From: Verrucomicrobiota bacterium
GTDB lineage: Bacteria; Verrucomicrobiota; Verrucomicrobiia; Opitutales; Oceanipulchritudinaceae
DNA: 7,716 bases
Assembly: GCA_009908535.1 (NCBI GenBank)
Contig: JAAAOD010000123.1
Span: 1-7,716, forward strand
Direction of reading: 5' to 3'
How positions within the stretch are numbered: the stretch's first letter is position 1; the number at the start of each line of letters is the position of its first letter. Position numbers and translations under genes: made by a program. The notes below the pieces were generated by a model that did no database searches, was not told the origin of the DNA, and was given only the letters and a program-made list of their open reading frames with translations. Shown piece by piece: positions 1-7,716 of this stretch.

Positions 1-205
1 TTGCCAGATCAGCAGTTTCTGCGACCTCACCGGTTATGTCCGGCTGGGGGACCGGGTTTTCCTCGGCAGCCGGGCGAGCGTGCTGCCGGGGATCCATGTG
101 GGGGACGGGGCGACGGTCGGTGCGGGCTCGGTCGTCGTGCGGAAGGTGAGGGAGCGGACGACCGTCTTCGGCAACCCCGCGCGCATGCTGGTGGCCGCCG
201 AATGA
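1..205 (+). CDS. Hexapeptide-repeat (left-handed beta-helix) acyltransferase, NeuD/PglD-like, C-terminal fragment
   Basis: The reading frame whose first full codon is at base 2 runs open to a TGA at 203-205, giving about 67 residues. The upstream part lies outside the window. The peptide shows the imperfect hexapeptide periodicity of a left-handed beta-helix (VRLGDR, VFLGSR, ASVLPG, IHVGDG, ATVGAG, SVVVRK). It ends in the usual acetyltransferase closing segment TTVFGNPARML. Enzymes of this fold form trimers and move an acetyl or other acyl group from acyl-CoA (sometimes acyl-ACP) to a sugar or amino acid, in the cytoplasm. The SSFCDLTGYVRLGD stretch resembles the NeuD/PglD type that modifies nucleotide-activated sugars or sialic acids, which would place this at the edge of a surface-polysaccharide locus. 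That subfamily call is inference, because the N-terminal Rossmann-like part and catalytic His are not visible. The stop overlaps an ATG (ATGA, 202-205), as in tightly coupled operons, but the reading frame from that ATG closes after 14 codons. Confidence 0.8.
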   Translation, partial: CQISSFCDLTGYVRLGDRVFLGSRASVLPGIHVGDGATVGAGSVVVRKVRERTTVFGNPARMLVAAE

Positions 206-643
206 GCGGGCCTGTGGAGGCCGGGGCCTTCAGGACTCCCTGTTGATTGGGTCCATCCATCCCAGTTCGGTCTTTGGCATTGCGCTGGCACGGTACTGCA
301 AGGCGAAGAATTTCGCCCTCTGCGACAGCCTGCACCTTCCGTATCTGCTTCGCAACTACATTGTGATGATCGGGCTCGATTCGGCGGAGGGGGACGTCCT
401 TCCGCGCACACAAAGGAATACCTGTTGTCTTTCCAAGGCTGGGGCCTGCTTGTGGAGGAGGATCCAAATCCCCCGCTGACGCCTTTCGAACACGACAAGT
501 GCAAGGCCGTCCTGAAGGAACTTAATGCCGAGGAGGCCGACGTCCTCTAGGAATGGGTCGGAGAAGAGGAAAGGAAGCCCGCGGTGCACTCGGGTCCCAT
601 GGCGGACACGGTACACCGGGGACAGACGGCGGAGGGCAACTGA
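206..643 (+). pseudogene. Decayed or frameshifted coding remnant, product not recognised
   Basis: No intact gene fits here, but successive stretches look coding. In the frame of base 207, an open stretch gives peptides such as LQDSLLIGSIHPSSVFGIAL and LCDSLHLPYLLRNYIVMIGL, with mostly G or C third positions. Near 389-393 (five Gs) good coding character moves to the frame of base 404 (KEYLLSFQGWGLLVEEDPNP, then PFEHDKCKAVLKELNAEEAD). That frame meets TAG at 548-550, then continues plausibly (EWVGEEERKPAVHSGPMADT) to TGA at 641-643. Restoring one base in the G run would join the first two parts, and a single substitution would remove the TAG. The ATG at 202, overlapping the upstream stop, opens a different frame that closes at 244-246, so a further lesion may lie near the start. 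I do not recognise the family; no catalytic motif stands out. It probably followed the acyltransferase in one transcription unit. A degraded transposase or polysaccharide gene is possible, as is sequencing error for the G-run shift. Confidence 0.45.
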
Positions 644-704
644 GGCGCGGTTGAACGGCTATTGCGGATACCGCGCAAACCGGATTTTCCGCTCCGGTGT
701 CTCG
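644..704. other. Convergent intergenic gap
   Basis: This short spacer lies between the last stop of the plus-strand remnant and the TAA of nspC on the minus strand. It contains a small GCGG-ATA-CCGC inverted repeat at 664-674 and the hairpin listed separately at 679-698. I see no open reading frame, promoter or RNA gene in it. Confidence 0.5.
679..698 (-). terminator. Weak terminator-like hairpin after nspC
   Basis: ACCGGA (679-684) and TCCGGT (693-698) form a perfect 6-bp stem with an 8-nt loop, starting 6 nt past the nspC stop on the minus strand. On that strand the stem is followed only by TTTG, not a true U-run, so intrinsic termination would be inefficient. It sits where a terminator for the four-gene minus-strand unit would be expected, but it may be chance in GC-rich sequence. 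Confidence 0.3.
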
Positions 705-1837
705 TTACCCGAGCCGGTCACGGTAGTCCCGGTAACTGAATTCGCGCAGGACGCGCAGGCGATCCGTTTCCGGTTCGTAGGTGGCGATGGCGGGTAGGGG
801 AACGCCGTTGAAGGTGGTGTTCTTCACCATGGTGTAGTGAGCCATGTCGGTGAAGAGGAGGCGGTCGCCGACATCGAGCGGCCTTGCAAAGGACCAGTCG
901 CCGATGACATCGCCGGCAAGGCAGGTCAGGCCCCCGAGCTGGTAGGTGTGGGCGGCCTCGCCGGGCGCATGGCCGCCGACGATCTCCGGACGGTAGGGCA
1001 TTTCCAATACATCCGGCATGTGCGCGGTGGCCGAGGTATCGAGGATGGCGACCGGCTTTTCGCGGGGGAGGATGTCGAGGACGGTCGTGACGAGGTAACC
1101 GGCGTTCAAGGCGACGGCCTCCCCCGGTTCAAGGTAGACGCGCAGGCCGTGGCGTTCGCGGAAGTCCCGGATCAGCTGGACGAGGCCCTCGCGGTCGTAA
1201 TCCGCCCGCGTGATATGATGGCCACCTCCGAAATTGACCCACTCGAGCCGGTGCAGGTACATCCCGAAGCGCTCCTCGAATCCGGCGAGGGTGACCTCGA
1301 GGGCGTCGCTGTTCTGTTCGCAGAGGGTGTGGAAATGGAGGCCGCTGATACCGTCGAGGTCCTCCTCCCGCAACTCCCCGGCGCGGATCCCGAGCCGGCA
1401 ACCGGGCTGGCAGGGGTCATAGAGGGGAACCTTTCCGGTACTGACCTCCGGATTGACGCGCAGCCCGGCGGCGGGCGCCCGCGGATGCGCCTGCAGCTCC
1501 GGGCGGAAGCGCCGCCACTGGGCGAGGGAGTTGAAGACGACGTGGTCGCTGCAGTCGAGTACGGTAGCGAATTCGTCGTTACGAAAAGCAGGCGCGAAGG
1601 TGTGCACCTCGCCGCCGAAATGTTCCCGACCGAGGCGGGCCTCGTGTTCGCCGCTGGCGCAGACGCCGGACAGAGACCCACGCAGGAGCGGGAAGACGCC
1701 GAAGGCGGCGAAGCCCTTCAGGGCGAGGAGGATGGTCGCGCCCGAGGCCTCCCGGACCTCGCGCAGCCGGGCGAGGTTTTCGCGCAGGCGGCCAAGATGG
1801 ATGACGTAAGCCGGGGAAGGGCTCTGCCTGCGCAGGC

Positions 1838-1859
<22 letters not shown>
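705..1859 (-). CDS. nspC: Carboxynorspermidine/carboxyspermidine decarboxylase
   Basis: This 384-residue protein is close to the usual NspC length. It is a PLP-dependent alanine-racemase-fold (fold type III) cytoplasmic enzyme that removes CO2 from carboxyspermidine or carboxynorspermidine to give spermidine or norspermidine. Visible features in order are: SPAYVI near the N-terminus (about 14-20); the PLP-binding lysine in LALKGFA (K48); GLHFHTLCEQ (173-182); the glycine-rich phosphate loop GGGHH (211-215); EPGEA (244-248); DTSATAHMPDVLEMPYRP (274-291); the catalytic cysteine in LTCLAGD (C313); and the signature DMAHYTMVKNTTFNGVPLP (338-356). The ATG at 1859 is the only good start before the conserved SPAYVI. 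It lies 22 nt inside the end of the upstream dehydrogenase gene and has no clear Shine-Dalgarno, so translation is probably coupled. The sequence alone does not show whether the substrate is carboxyspermidine, carboxynorspermidine or carboxyaminopropylagmatine. Confidence 0.93.
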
Positions 1860-3016
<1,157 letters not shown>

Positions 3017-3022
3017 GCGAGG

Positions 3023-3028
3023 CTCCTT
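3023..3028 (-). promoter_or_regulatory. Strong Shine-Dalgarno site for the dehydrogenase gene
   Basis: The minus strand reads AAGGAG, then six bases, then the ATG at 3016. It lies in the 15-nt gap after the speA stop and fixes the dehydrogenase start. It is the only near-consensus ribosome binding site in the window; the other genes have weak or no visible sites. Confidence 0.8.
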
Positions 3029-3031
3029 GAT

Positions 3032-4963
3032 TCAGGGAGATTCGGGTTCGTGGTAGGTATAGCCGCGGAGGCCATCCTGGTAGGCAAGCATGAGCGATTT
3101 GCGTTCACGCCCGGTGATGACCTCCTGCTTGACGGCCTGTTCGGCTTTTTCGCGGAAGCGGCGTTCCATCTTTTTGGGGTCGTACTCCACATATTCGAGG
3201 ACATCGGCGACGGAGTCGCCTTCGAGCTCGTGAAAGTACTCCACGGAACCCTTTTCGTCGAAGCGGACCCCGACGACATGCGGGTCGCCGAAAAGGTTAT
3301 GGAGATCCCCGAGGGTTTCCTGATAGGCGCCGACGAGGAAGGCTCCGAGGACGTATTCCTCGTCCGGTTTCCATTCGTGCAACTTCAGGGTGCGACGCAT
3401 TTCATGCTGGTCGATAAAGCGGTCGATCTTGCCATCACAGTCACAGGTGATGTCGGCGATGATGCCGTCCCGGGTCGGTTCCTCCTTCAGGCGATGGATC
3501 GGCATGACCGGGAAAAGCTGGTCGATGGCCCATGAGTCGGGCAGCGACTGGAAGACGCTGAGGTTGCCGTAATAAATATCGGCGAGAGCACTGTCGAGGT
3601 TCTCAAGATCGCGTGGTGGCCGACGCACTTTCTTCATCTTTTCCTGGATCGTCAGCATGACGTACCAGAAAATTTCCTCCACGGTGGCCCGCTCGCGGAT
3701 GCTCACGCTGCCATGCCGAAAGAGCGTGCGGATTTCATCGCGGTAATAGAGCGCGTCGTGGAAACACTCCTGCAGGTTGCGCGTCCGGACGGAATTGGCG
3801 GTGTCCCGGATGTTCCGGGTCAGCTCGTGCGCGTCCTCGGGGAGCTGGGGAAGGTCGCCGCCGACGGCGAGTCGTCCCACATCGAGGATATTAAAGAGGA
3901 GAACCGAGTAGTAAGCGACGGTGGCGCGTCCGGACTCGGTAATGACGGTGGGATGCCGGTGGCCCGCTTCGTCGAGGACGCCCTTGACGACCTCGATCAT
4001 GTCGCGGGCGTACTCCGTGATGGTGTAGTTGCAGGAACTGTCGGAGTTGGTGTGGGAGCCATCGTAATCGACGGCCAGACCCCCGCCGAGGTCGAGCATG
4101 CCCATGGGGGCGCCTTCCTCGACAAGGCCGCAATAGAAGCGGCAGGCCTCCGTGGCGGCGCTGCGCAGGTCGCGAATGTTGGGAAGCTGCGAGCCGAGAT
4201 GAAAGTGCAGGAGTTGCAGGCAATCGAGAGCGTCCGCTTCGCGCAGCTGTTCGACGACCTGCATGATCTGGTAAGCATTGAGACCGAAGACGCTGCGGTC
4301 GCCGCCGGATTCGCGCCAGTGGCCGCCTCCGCTGGAGGAAAGCTTGAGGCGGACCCCGAGCACCGGATCGATCCCGAGGGCGCGCGCCCGCTTCAGGATC
4401 AGCTGCACCTCCGGTACCGTCTCGATGACGAAGATACAGTTCATTCCCAGTTTGCGTGCGAAAAGCCCCAGATCGATGAACTCCTCGTCCTTGTAGCCGT
4501 TGCAGATAAGCAGGGCCTCGGGATCGTTCAGATAAGCCATAGCGGCGATCAGCTCGGGTTTGCTCCCGGCTTCGAGCCCGTGGTGGAAGTCGCGCCCGTA
4601 GGTGCTGATCTCTTCGATCACCTGTTCCTGTTGGTTGACTTTGATCGGGTAGACGCCGCGGTATTCGCCATCGTATTCGTATTCCCTGATGGCGGCGTGG
4701 AAGGCCTCGTTCAGTGTCTTGATTCTTGAATACAGGATTCCCTCGAAGCGCAGGAGCACCGGCAGGGACCACCCGCGTTCCTTGATGCCCTCGAGAAGGC
4801 GGGTCAGGCTGACGGTGTTGCCGTGCTTTTCCCCGGTGGGCGTCACCGCGACCTCCCCGTTCTCGTTGATATGGAAGTATCCGTTGCCCCACTGATCGAT
4901 ACCGTAGAGATCGCGGGAGTGGCGGGGGGTCCAGCGGTCGTGAATCTGGTCGAATCCGGCCAT
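3032..4963 (-). CDS. speA: Biosynthetic arginine decarboxylase
   Basis: This 643-residue protein is about the usual length for SpeA (roughly 630-660). It is a PLP enzyme of fold type III that converts L-arginine to agmatine and CO2, the first step of polyamine synthesis from arginine. The N-terminus has the family hallmark DLYGIDQWGNGYFHINENG (18-36). The PLP-binding lysine lies in VYPIKVNQQEQVI (K108). The barrel includes HFHLGSQ (253-259), the phosphate-binding DLGGGLAVDYDGS (291-303) and ESGRA (343-347). The C-terminal part has YYGNLSVFQSLPDSWAIDQL (464-483), the catalytic cysteine in ITCDCDG (C507), and the conserved GAYQETLGDLHNLFGD (546-561). The ATG at 4963 sits just before the conserved N-terminal motif; no strong Shine-Dalgarno is seen. 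It starts 30 nt after thrS and ends 15 nt before the carboxyspermidine-synthase-type gene, so agmatine supply and spermidine synthesis appear co-transcribed. No agmatine-processing gene adjoins it. Confidence 0.95.
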   Translation of the reverse strand: MAGFDQIHDRWTPRHSRDLYGIDQWGNGYFHINENGEVAVTPTGEKHGNTVSLTRLLEGIKERGWSLPVLLRFEGILYSRIKTLNEAFHAAIREYEYDGEYRGVYPIKVNQQEQVIEEISTYGRDFHHGLEAGSKPELIAAMAYLNDPEALLICNGYKDEEFIDLGLFARKLGMNCIFVIETVPEVQLILKRARALGIDPVLGVRLKLSSSGGGHWRESGGDRSVFGLNAYQIMQVVEQLREADALDCLQLLHFHLGSQLPNIRDLRSAATEACRFYCGLVEEGAPMGMLDLGGGLAVDYDGSHTNSDSSCNYTITEYARDMIEVVKGVLDEAGHRHPTVITESGRATVAYYSVLLFNILDVGRLAVGGDLPQLPEDAHELTRNIRDTANSVRTRNLQECFHDALYYRDEIRTLFRHGSVSIRERATVEEIFWYVMLTIQEKMKKVRRPPRDLENLDSALADIYYGNLSVFQSLPDSWAIDQLFPVMPIHRLKEEPTRDGIIADITCDCDGKIDRFIDQHEMRRTLKLHEWKPDEEYVLGAFLVGAYQETLGDLHNLFGDPHVVGVRFDEKGSVEYFHELEGDSVADVLEYVEYDPKKMERRFREKAEQAVKQEVITGRERKSLMLAYQDGLRGYTYHEPESP

Positions 4964-4993
4964 GTTTAGAGAAGCGTACGGTGACGACCCTGC

Positions 4994-6823
4994 TTACGCA
5001 ACCGGGAGCGCCTTTTCCCCGATGCGTTCGAGAAGAAGCGCGACCGCTTCAGCGCTGGTGCGGGTTCCCTCGTCGGCCTTCTCGGCGCGGCTGCGGACGG
5101 TGACCTTGTCCTCGGCCACTTCCTTCTTCCCAAGGACGAACATGTAAGGGATGCGATCCACTTCGGCTCGCCGGATCTTGGCCCCGAGCTTGTCGGAGTG
5201 GCCATCGATGGTGGCGCGGATCCGGGCCGCCTTCAACTTCGCGAGGAGCGTTTCCGCCGCCGCCAGTTCGTCATCCGTGATAGGCAGGAGGCGAACCTGT
5301 TCGGGCGCGAGCCAGACGGGGAAATTACCGCCGAAGTGTTCGATGAGAACGCCGGTGAACCGTTCCATGGAACCGAAGGGCGCCCGGTGGATCATGACCG
5401 GACGATGCTCCTTGTTATCGGCTCCGACGTAGGTGAGGTCAAAACGTTCAGGCAGATTGTAATCCACCTGCACGGTACCGAGCTGCCATTCGCGACCGAT
5501 GACGTCTTTGACGACAAAGTCGATCTTGGGTCCGTAAAAGGCGGCTTCGCCGGCCTCTTCCGAGTAGGGGACATCGAGGGTTTTCGCGACGGCGCGGAGG
5601 GCGGCTTCGGCCTTGTCCCAGAGGACCTCCTCGCCGGTGTATTTGGAGGAATCGGGATCGCGCAGGCCGATGCGGACCCGGTAATCGGTCATCCCGAGGG
5701 TACGGAAGACGGTGCGGACAAGGTCGAGGCAGCCCTGGATTTCCTCTTCCACCTGTTCCTGCGTGCAGAAGATGTGGGCGTCGTCCTGGGTGAAGCCGCG
5801 GACGCGGGTGAGGCCGTTGAGTTCGCCCGACTGTTCCCAGCGGTAGACCGTGCCGAACTCGGCCAGGCGGACGGGGAGGTCGCGGTAGCTGTGCGGTTCG
5901 GCATCGAAAATTTTGATGTGCATGGGACAGTTCATCGGCTTGAGGAGGAAGCCGTCGACATCGCCCTCGTTGAGGCGGTTGCTCAGCTCGGAGCAGGAGC
6001 AACCCTCGTCGGCGAGATGGCTCAGGGCCTGTCCCTCGACGATGGGGAAGAACTGGGAGTCGCGGTAGTAGGGGAAGTGGCCGCTTGTCCGGTAGAGGCC
6101 GAGCTTTCCGATGTGCGGCGTAAAGACCTCGGCGTATCCCTGCAGGCGCAGCTCTTCGGCGATGAAAGCCTGCAGCTCCTTGCGGATGATGGCGCCCTTG
6201 GCGGTCCAGAGAACGAGGCCCGGACCCACCTGGTCGTCGATCTGGAAGAGGTTGAGTTCGCGCCCGAGTTTGCGATGGTCGCGCTTTTTCGCCTCCTCGA
6301 GCCGTTCGAGGTATTCCTCCAGCTCGGCCTTGTTGGGAAAGGCGGTTCCATAGATCCGCTGCAGCTGCTTGTTCCCGGCATCGCCGCGGTGGTAGGCGCC
6401 CGCAACGGAAAGGAGCTTAAAAGCCTTGAGCTTTTTCGTGTAGTTGACGTGCGTGCCGGCGCAGAGATCGACGAATTCGCCGTTGCGGTAGAAACTGATC
6501 GGATCGCCTTTGGGAATGTCGGCCAGACGCCCGAGCTTGTAGCGTTCCTGCCCGATTTCGCGGATGAGCTTTTCCGCTTCCTCGCGGCTGGTTTCAAAGC
6601 GTTCGAAGCGCTGGTTCTCCTTCGCCACCTTGCACATTTCCTCTTCGATGCGCTCGAGGTCCTCGGCGGTGATCTGGCGATCGAGATCGATGTCGTAATA
6701 AAACCCGTTGTCCGTCGGCGGCCCGATGTCGAGCTTGGCCTCCGGGAACAGGCGCAGCACCGCAGTTGCCAGGACGTGGGCGCACGAGTGGCGGATCTCT
6801 TCAAGAGGTGTCATGCCGGCCAT
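4994..6823 (-). CDS. thrS: Threonyl-tRNA synthetase lacking the TGS domain
   Basis: This class II synthetase charges tRNA-Thr with threonine in the cytoplasm. From the ATG at 6823 it has 609 residues. The editing domain starts almost at once: HSCAH (H12, H16) and LCAGTH (C121, H125) are the editing-site residues, with GDAGNKQLQRIYGTAF at its end. The catalytic core shows the zinc ligands C299 (KPMNCPMH), H350 (TQDDAHIF) and H479 (MIHRAPFGSMERF). Motif 2 is VYRWEQSGELNGLTRVRGF, and the C-terminal anticodon-binding domain begins about VWLAPEQVRLLPI. The N-terminal TGS domain (about 60 residues) of standard ThrRS is missing; the frame upstream is stopped at 6887-6889, so it is not hidden there. 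An insertion of about 20-25 residues with CSC precedes the first zinc Cys. A TTG at 6850 or ATG at 6814 are alternative starts; no Shine-Dalgarno decides between them. It leads the minus-strand polyamine gene cluster. Confidence 0.95.
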   Translation of the reverse strand: MAGMTPLEEIRHSCAHVLATAVLRLFPEAKLDIGPPTDNGFYYDIDLDRQITAEDLERIEEEMCKVAKENQRFERFETSREEAEKLIREIGQERYKLGRLADIPKGDPISFYRNGEFVDLCAGTHVNYTKKLKAFKLLSVAGAYHRGDAGNKQLQRIYGTAFPNKAELEEYLERLEEAKKRDHRKLGRELNLFQIDDQVGPGLVLWTAKGAIIRKELQAFIAEELRLQGYAEVFTPHIGKLGLYRTSGHFPYYRDSQFFPIVEGQALSHLADEGCSCSELSNRLNEGDVDGFLLKPMNCPMHIKIFDAEPHSYRDLPVRLAEFGTVYRWEQSGELNGLTRVRGFTQDDAHIFCTQEQVEEEIQGCLDLVRTVFRTLGMTDYRVRIGLRDPDSSKYTGEEVLWDKAEAALRAVAKTLDVPYSEEAGEAAFYGPKIDFVVKDVIGREWQLGTVQVDYNLPERFDLTYVGADNKEHRPVMIHRAPFGSMERFTGVLIEHFGGNFPVWLAPEQVRLLPITDDELAAAETLLAKLKAARIRATIDGHSDKLGAKIRRAEVDRIPYMFVLGKKEVAEDKVTVRSRAEKADEGTRTSAEAVALLLERIGEKALPVA

Positions 6824-6925
6824 GCAAGAAAGCGGAACGCCTTCAGGCAATGGGAAATCCGGTGCCTGCGAAAAATTGCCGTTCCGTCATTGCCGGGCCC
6901 GGGTGCGGGGGTAGGGTTAGCCGCC
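6824..6925. promoter_or_regulatory. Divergent intergenic region between thrS and the metallo-hydrolase gene
   Basis: Transcription must start here in both directions if the minus-strand cluster and the plus-strand pair have local promoters. I find no convincing -35/-10 pair on either strand. The only clear symmetric element is the perfect palindrome CCGGGCCCGG at 6893-6902, about 23 bp before the hydrolase ATG, which could be an operator or chance. ATTGCC occurs twice (6875-6880 and 6889-6894), with its complement GGCAAT at 6846-6851. No T-box leader is apparent for thrS: the region is too short for one. Confidence 0.35.
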
Positions 6926-7567
6926 ATGGACAAGCTCCACCTGCAATGCTTCGAGCTCCCGCCGCTGGGGACGAATCTCTACACCGTTGCCTCGGAAGCG
7001 CGCCAGCAACTGGCGGTTTTCGACGCGCCGCTCAACGGATTCACGACCGTGGAAAACCTTCTTGTGCGTAGCGGCTACAGGCTCGAAGGCCTGTATCTGA
7101 CGCACGGGCACTGGGATCATACCCTTGATGCGCAGAAATTCGCGGATCACGGGACGAAGGTCGTCGGTCATCCCGGTGACAGATCTTTTTTCGAGGATCC
7201 TGCGGTGATGGCGGCTTTCGCCATGCCGGGCCTTGAGATGCCGCCGGTGCAGGTGGACCAGTGGCTGGGCCAGGGCGAGGAACTGGAAATCCTCGGTCAT
7301 CCGGTGGAAGTCCGCGAGGTTCCCGGACACAGCCCCGGAAGCGTCCTCTTCTGGTTCAAGGAGGACGGTTTTGCGATCACCGGGGATGCCCTTTTCCGGC
7401 GCTCGGTCGGGCGGACGGATTTTCCCGGTTGCTCTTTCGAGGAACTGGCTTCCTCCATCCGCAACCAGATTTATTCCCTTCCCCCGGAAACCACTCTTTA
7501 CCCCGGCCATGGACCCTCGACTACGGTCGGGGAAGAACGGGAGGAGAATGCCTTTGTGATGGCCTAA
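6926..7567 (+). CDS. Metallo-beta-lactamase-fold hydrolase, YcbL/glyoxalase II-like
   Basis: This 213-residue protein is the usual length of short, single-domain glyoxalase II-type hydrolases such as YcbL. The metal site is complete: THGHWDH (H60, H62, D64, H65), GHSPGS (H135), TGDALF (D154, the bridging aspartate) and YPGHGPSTTVG (H195). SVGRTDFPG (160-168) is the hallmark of the YcbL group. Such enzymes bind two metal ions and usually hydrolyse thioesters such as S-D-lactoylglutathione, but the substrate cannot be read from sequence and many members have other roles. The long C-terminal substrate domain of classical GloB is absent. The ATG at 6926 is chosen because conserved sequence begins there (NLYTVAS follows). 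The same frame stays open far upstream, antisense to thrS, so longer start calls are artefacts. The ribosome binding site is weak (TAGGG). It is followed by ribD after 34 nt, so co-transcription is likely; a functional link to riboflavin synthesis is not evident. Confidence 0.9.
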   Translation: MDKLHLQCFELPPLGTNLYTVASEARQQLAVFDAPLNGFTTVENLLVRSGYRLEGLYLTHGHWDHTLDAQKFADHGTKVVGHPGDRSFFEDPAVMAAFAMPGLEMPPVQVDQWLGQGEELEILGHPVEVREVPGHSPGSVLFWFKEDGFAITGDALFRRSVGRTDFPGCSFEELASSIRNQIYSLPPETTLYPGHGPSTTVGEEREENAFVMA

Positions 7568-7601
7568 ACAATCGCGACTGGAAATCCGGGAAACCAATCC
7601 G

Positions 7602-7716
7602 ATGAAAGACGAAGATTTAATGCGCGTGGCACTGGCGGAGGCCGACAAGGCAATGGGCCGGACCCATCCCAATCCGGCTGTGGGCGCTGCCATCCTCCAC
7701 CGGGGTGAGGTCGTGG
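7602..7716 (+). CDS. ribD: Riboflavin biosynthesis protein RibD (deaminase/reductase), N-terminal fragment
   Basis: The ATG at 7602 opens a frame that runs off the window after 38 codons. The visible peptide has LMRVALAEADKAMGRTHPNP followed by AVGAAILHRGEVV. This is the characteristic start of the RibD deaminase domain (MxxALxxAxxGxGRTxPNPxVGAVIV). In full-length form, the N-terminal cytidine-deaminase-fold domain deaminates diaminohydroxyphosphoribosylaminopyrimidine, and the C-terminal domain reduces the product, both in riboflavin synthesis. The zinc-binding HAE and PCxxxGxTPPC motifs lie beyond the window end, so completeness and the presence of the reductase domain cannot be judged. The upstream site is weak (GGGAAA about ten bases before the ATG). 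The 34-nt spacing from the hydrolase stop suggests a shared transcript. A stand-alone deaminase domain is the only likely alternative. Confidence 0.88.
   Translation, partial: MKDEDLMRVALAEADKAMGRTHPNPAVGAAILHRGEVV

Noticed and set aside
34..504. Two overlapping minus-strand open frames of about 150 codons across the acyltransferase end and the remnant.
   Set aside because: They are rich in P, R and S, as expected for out-of-frame GC-rich DNA, and conflict with the clear plus-strand beta-helix repeats.
704..736. Inverted repeat GTTACC/GGTAAC spanning the nspC stop codon.
   Set aside because: The 21-nt loop and 6-bp stem lie mostly within nspC coding sequence and lack a U-run, so this is probably chance.
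3713..4729. A 338-codon plus-strand open frame antisense to speA.
   Set aside because: It is a complementary-strand shadow of speA with no family features.
5198..6925. A plus-strand frame open for over 1700 bases antisense to thrS and continuous with the metallo-hydrolase frame, which would give a protein of about 789 residues.
   Set aside because: Only the part from 6926 has family motifs. The rest is the mirror of thrS codons, where strong third-position GC bias keeps the antisense frame free of stops. It matters only as a hazard for start calling.
6824..6925. Possible T-box or thrS autoregulatory leader.
   Set aside because: The spacer is too short and shows no T-box sequence, specifier stem or terminator/antiterminator pair.

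Overview
The window looks like a chromosomal piece of a GC-rich bacterium. Three things suggest Verrucomicrobiota, possibly the Opitutae side: polyamine synthesis by the aspartate-semialdehyde (carboxyspermidine) route instead of the S-adenosylmethionine route, a threonyl-tRNA synthetase with no TGS domain, and mostly weak Shine-Dalgarno sites. This placement rests on gene content and recalled protein similarity, not on any search. No rRNA, tRNA, CRISPR array or intact mobile element is visible.

Layout. Bases 1-205 hold the C-terminal end of a plus-strand left-handed beta-helix acyltransferase, probably the edge of a surface-polysaccharide locus. Bases 206-643 hold what appears to be a decayed plus-strand gene: coding-like sequence that changes frame near a run of five Gs and then crosses an in-frame TAG. 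Bases 644-704 are a short convergent gap with a small hairpin. From 6823 down to 705 lies one minus-strand block of four closely packed genes, in transcription order: thrS, speA (arginine decarboxylase), a carboxy(nor)spermidine-synthase-type dehydrogenase, and nspC (carboxynorspermidine/carboxyspermidine decarboxylase). The gaps are 30 nt, 15 nt and a 22-nt overlap. About 100 bp separate thrS from a divergent plus-strand metallo-beta-lactamase-fold hydrolase (6926-7567), which is followed after 34 nt by the start of ribD (riboflavin synthesis), cut by the window edge.

How the genes work together. SpeA makes agmatine from arginine. The dehydrogenase condenses a diamine-type amine with aspartate beta-semialdehyde and reduces the product. 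NspC then removes the carboxylate. Normally agmatine must first become putrescine, but no agmatinase, agmatine deiminase or N-carbamoylputrescine amidase lies in the cluster. Either those enzymes are elsewhere in the genome, or the dehydrogenase accepts agmatine directly (the carboxyaminopropylagmatine route to spermidine). This is the most interesting biochemical question in the window. The other points of note are the TGS-less ThrRS with a Cys-x-Cys insertion, and the unidentified decayed gene.
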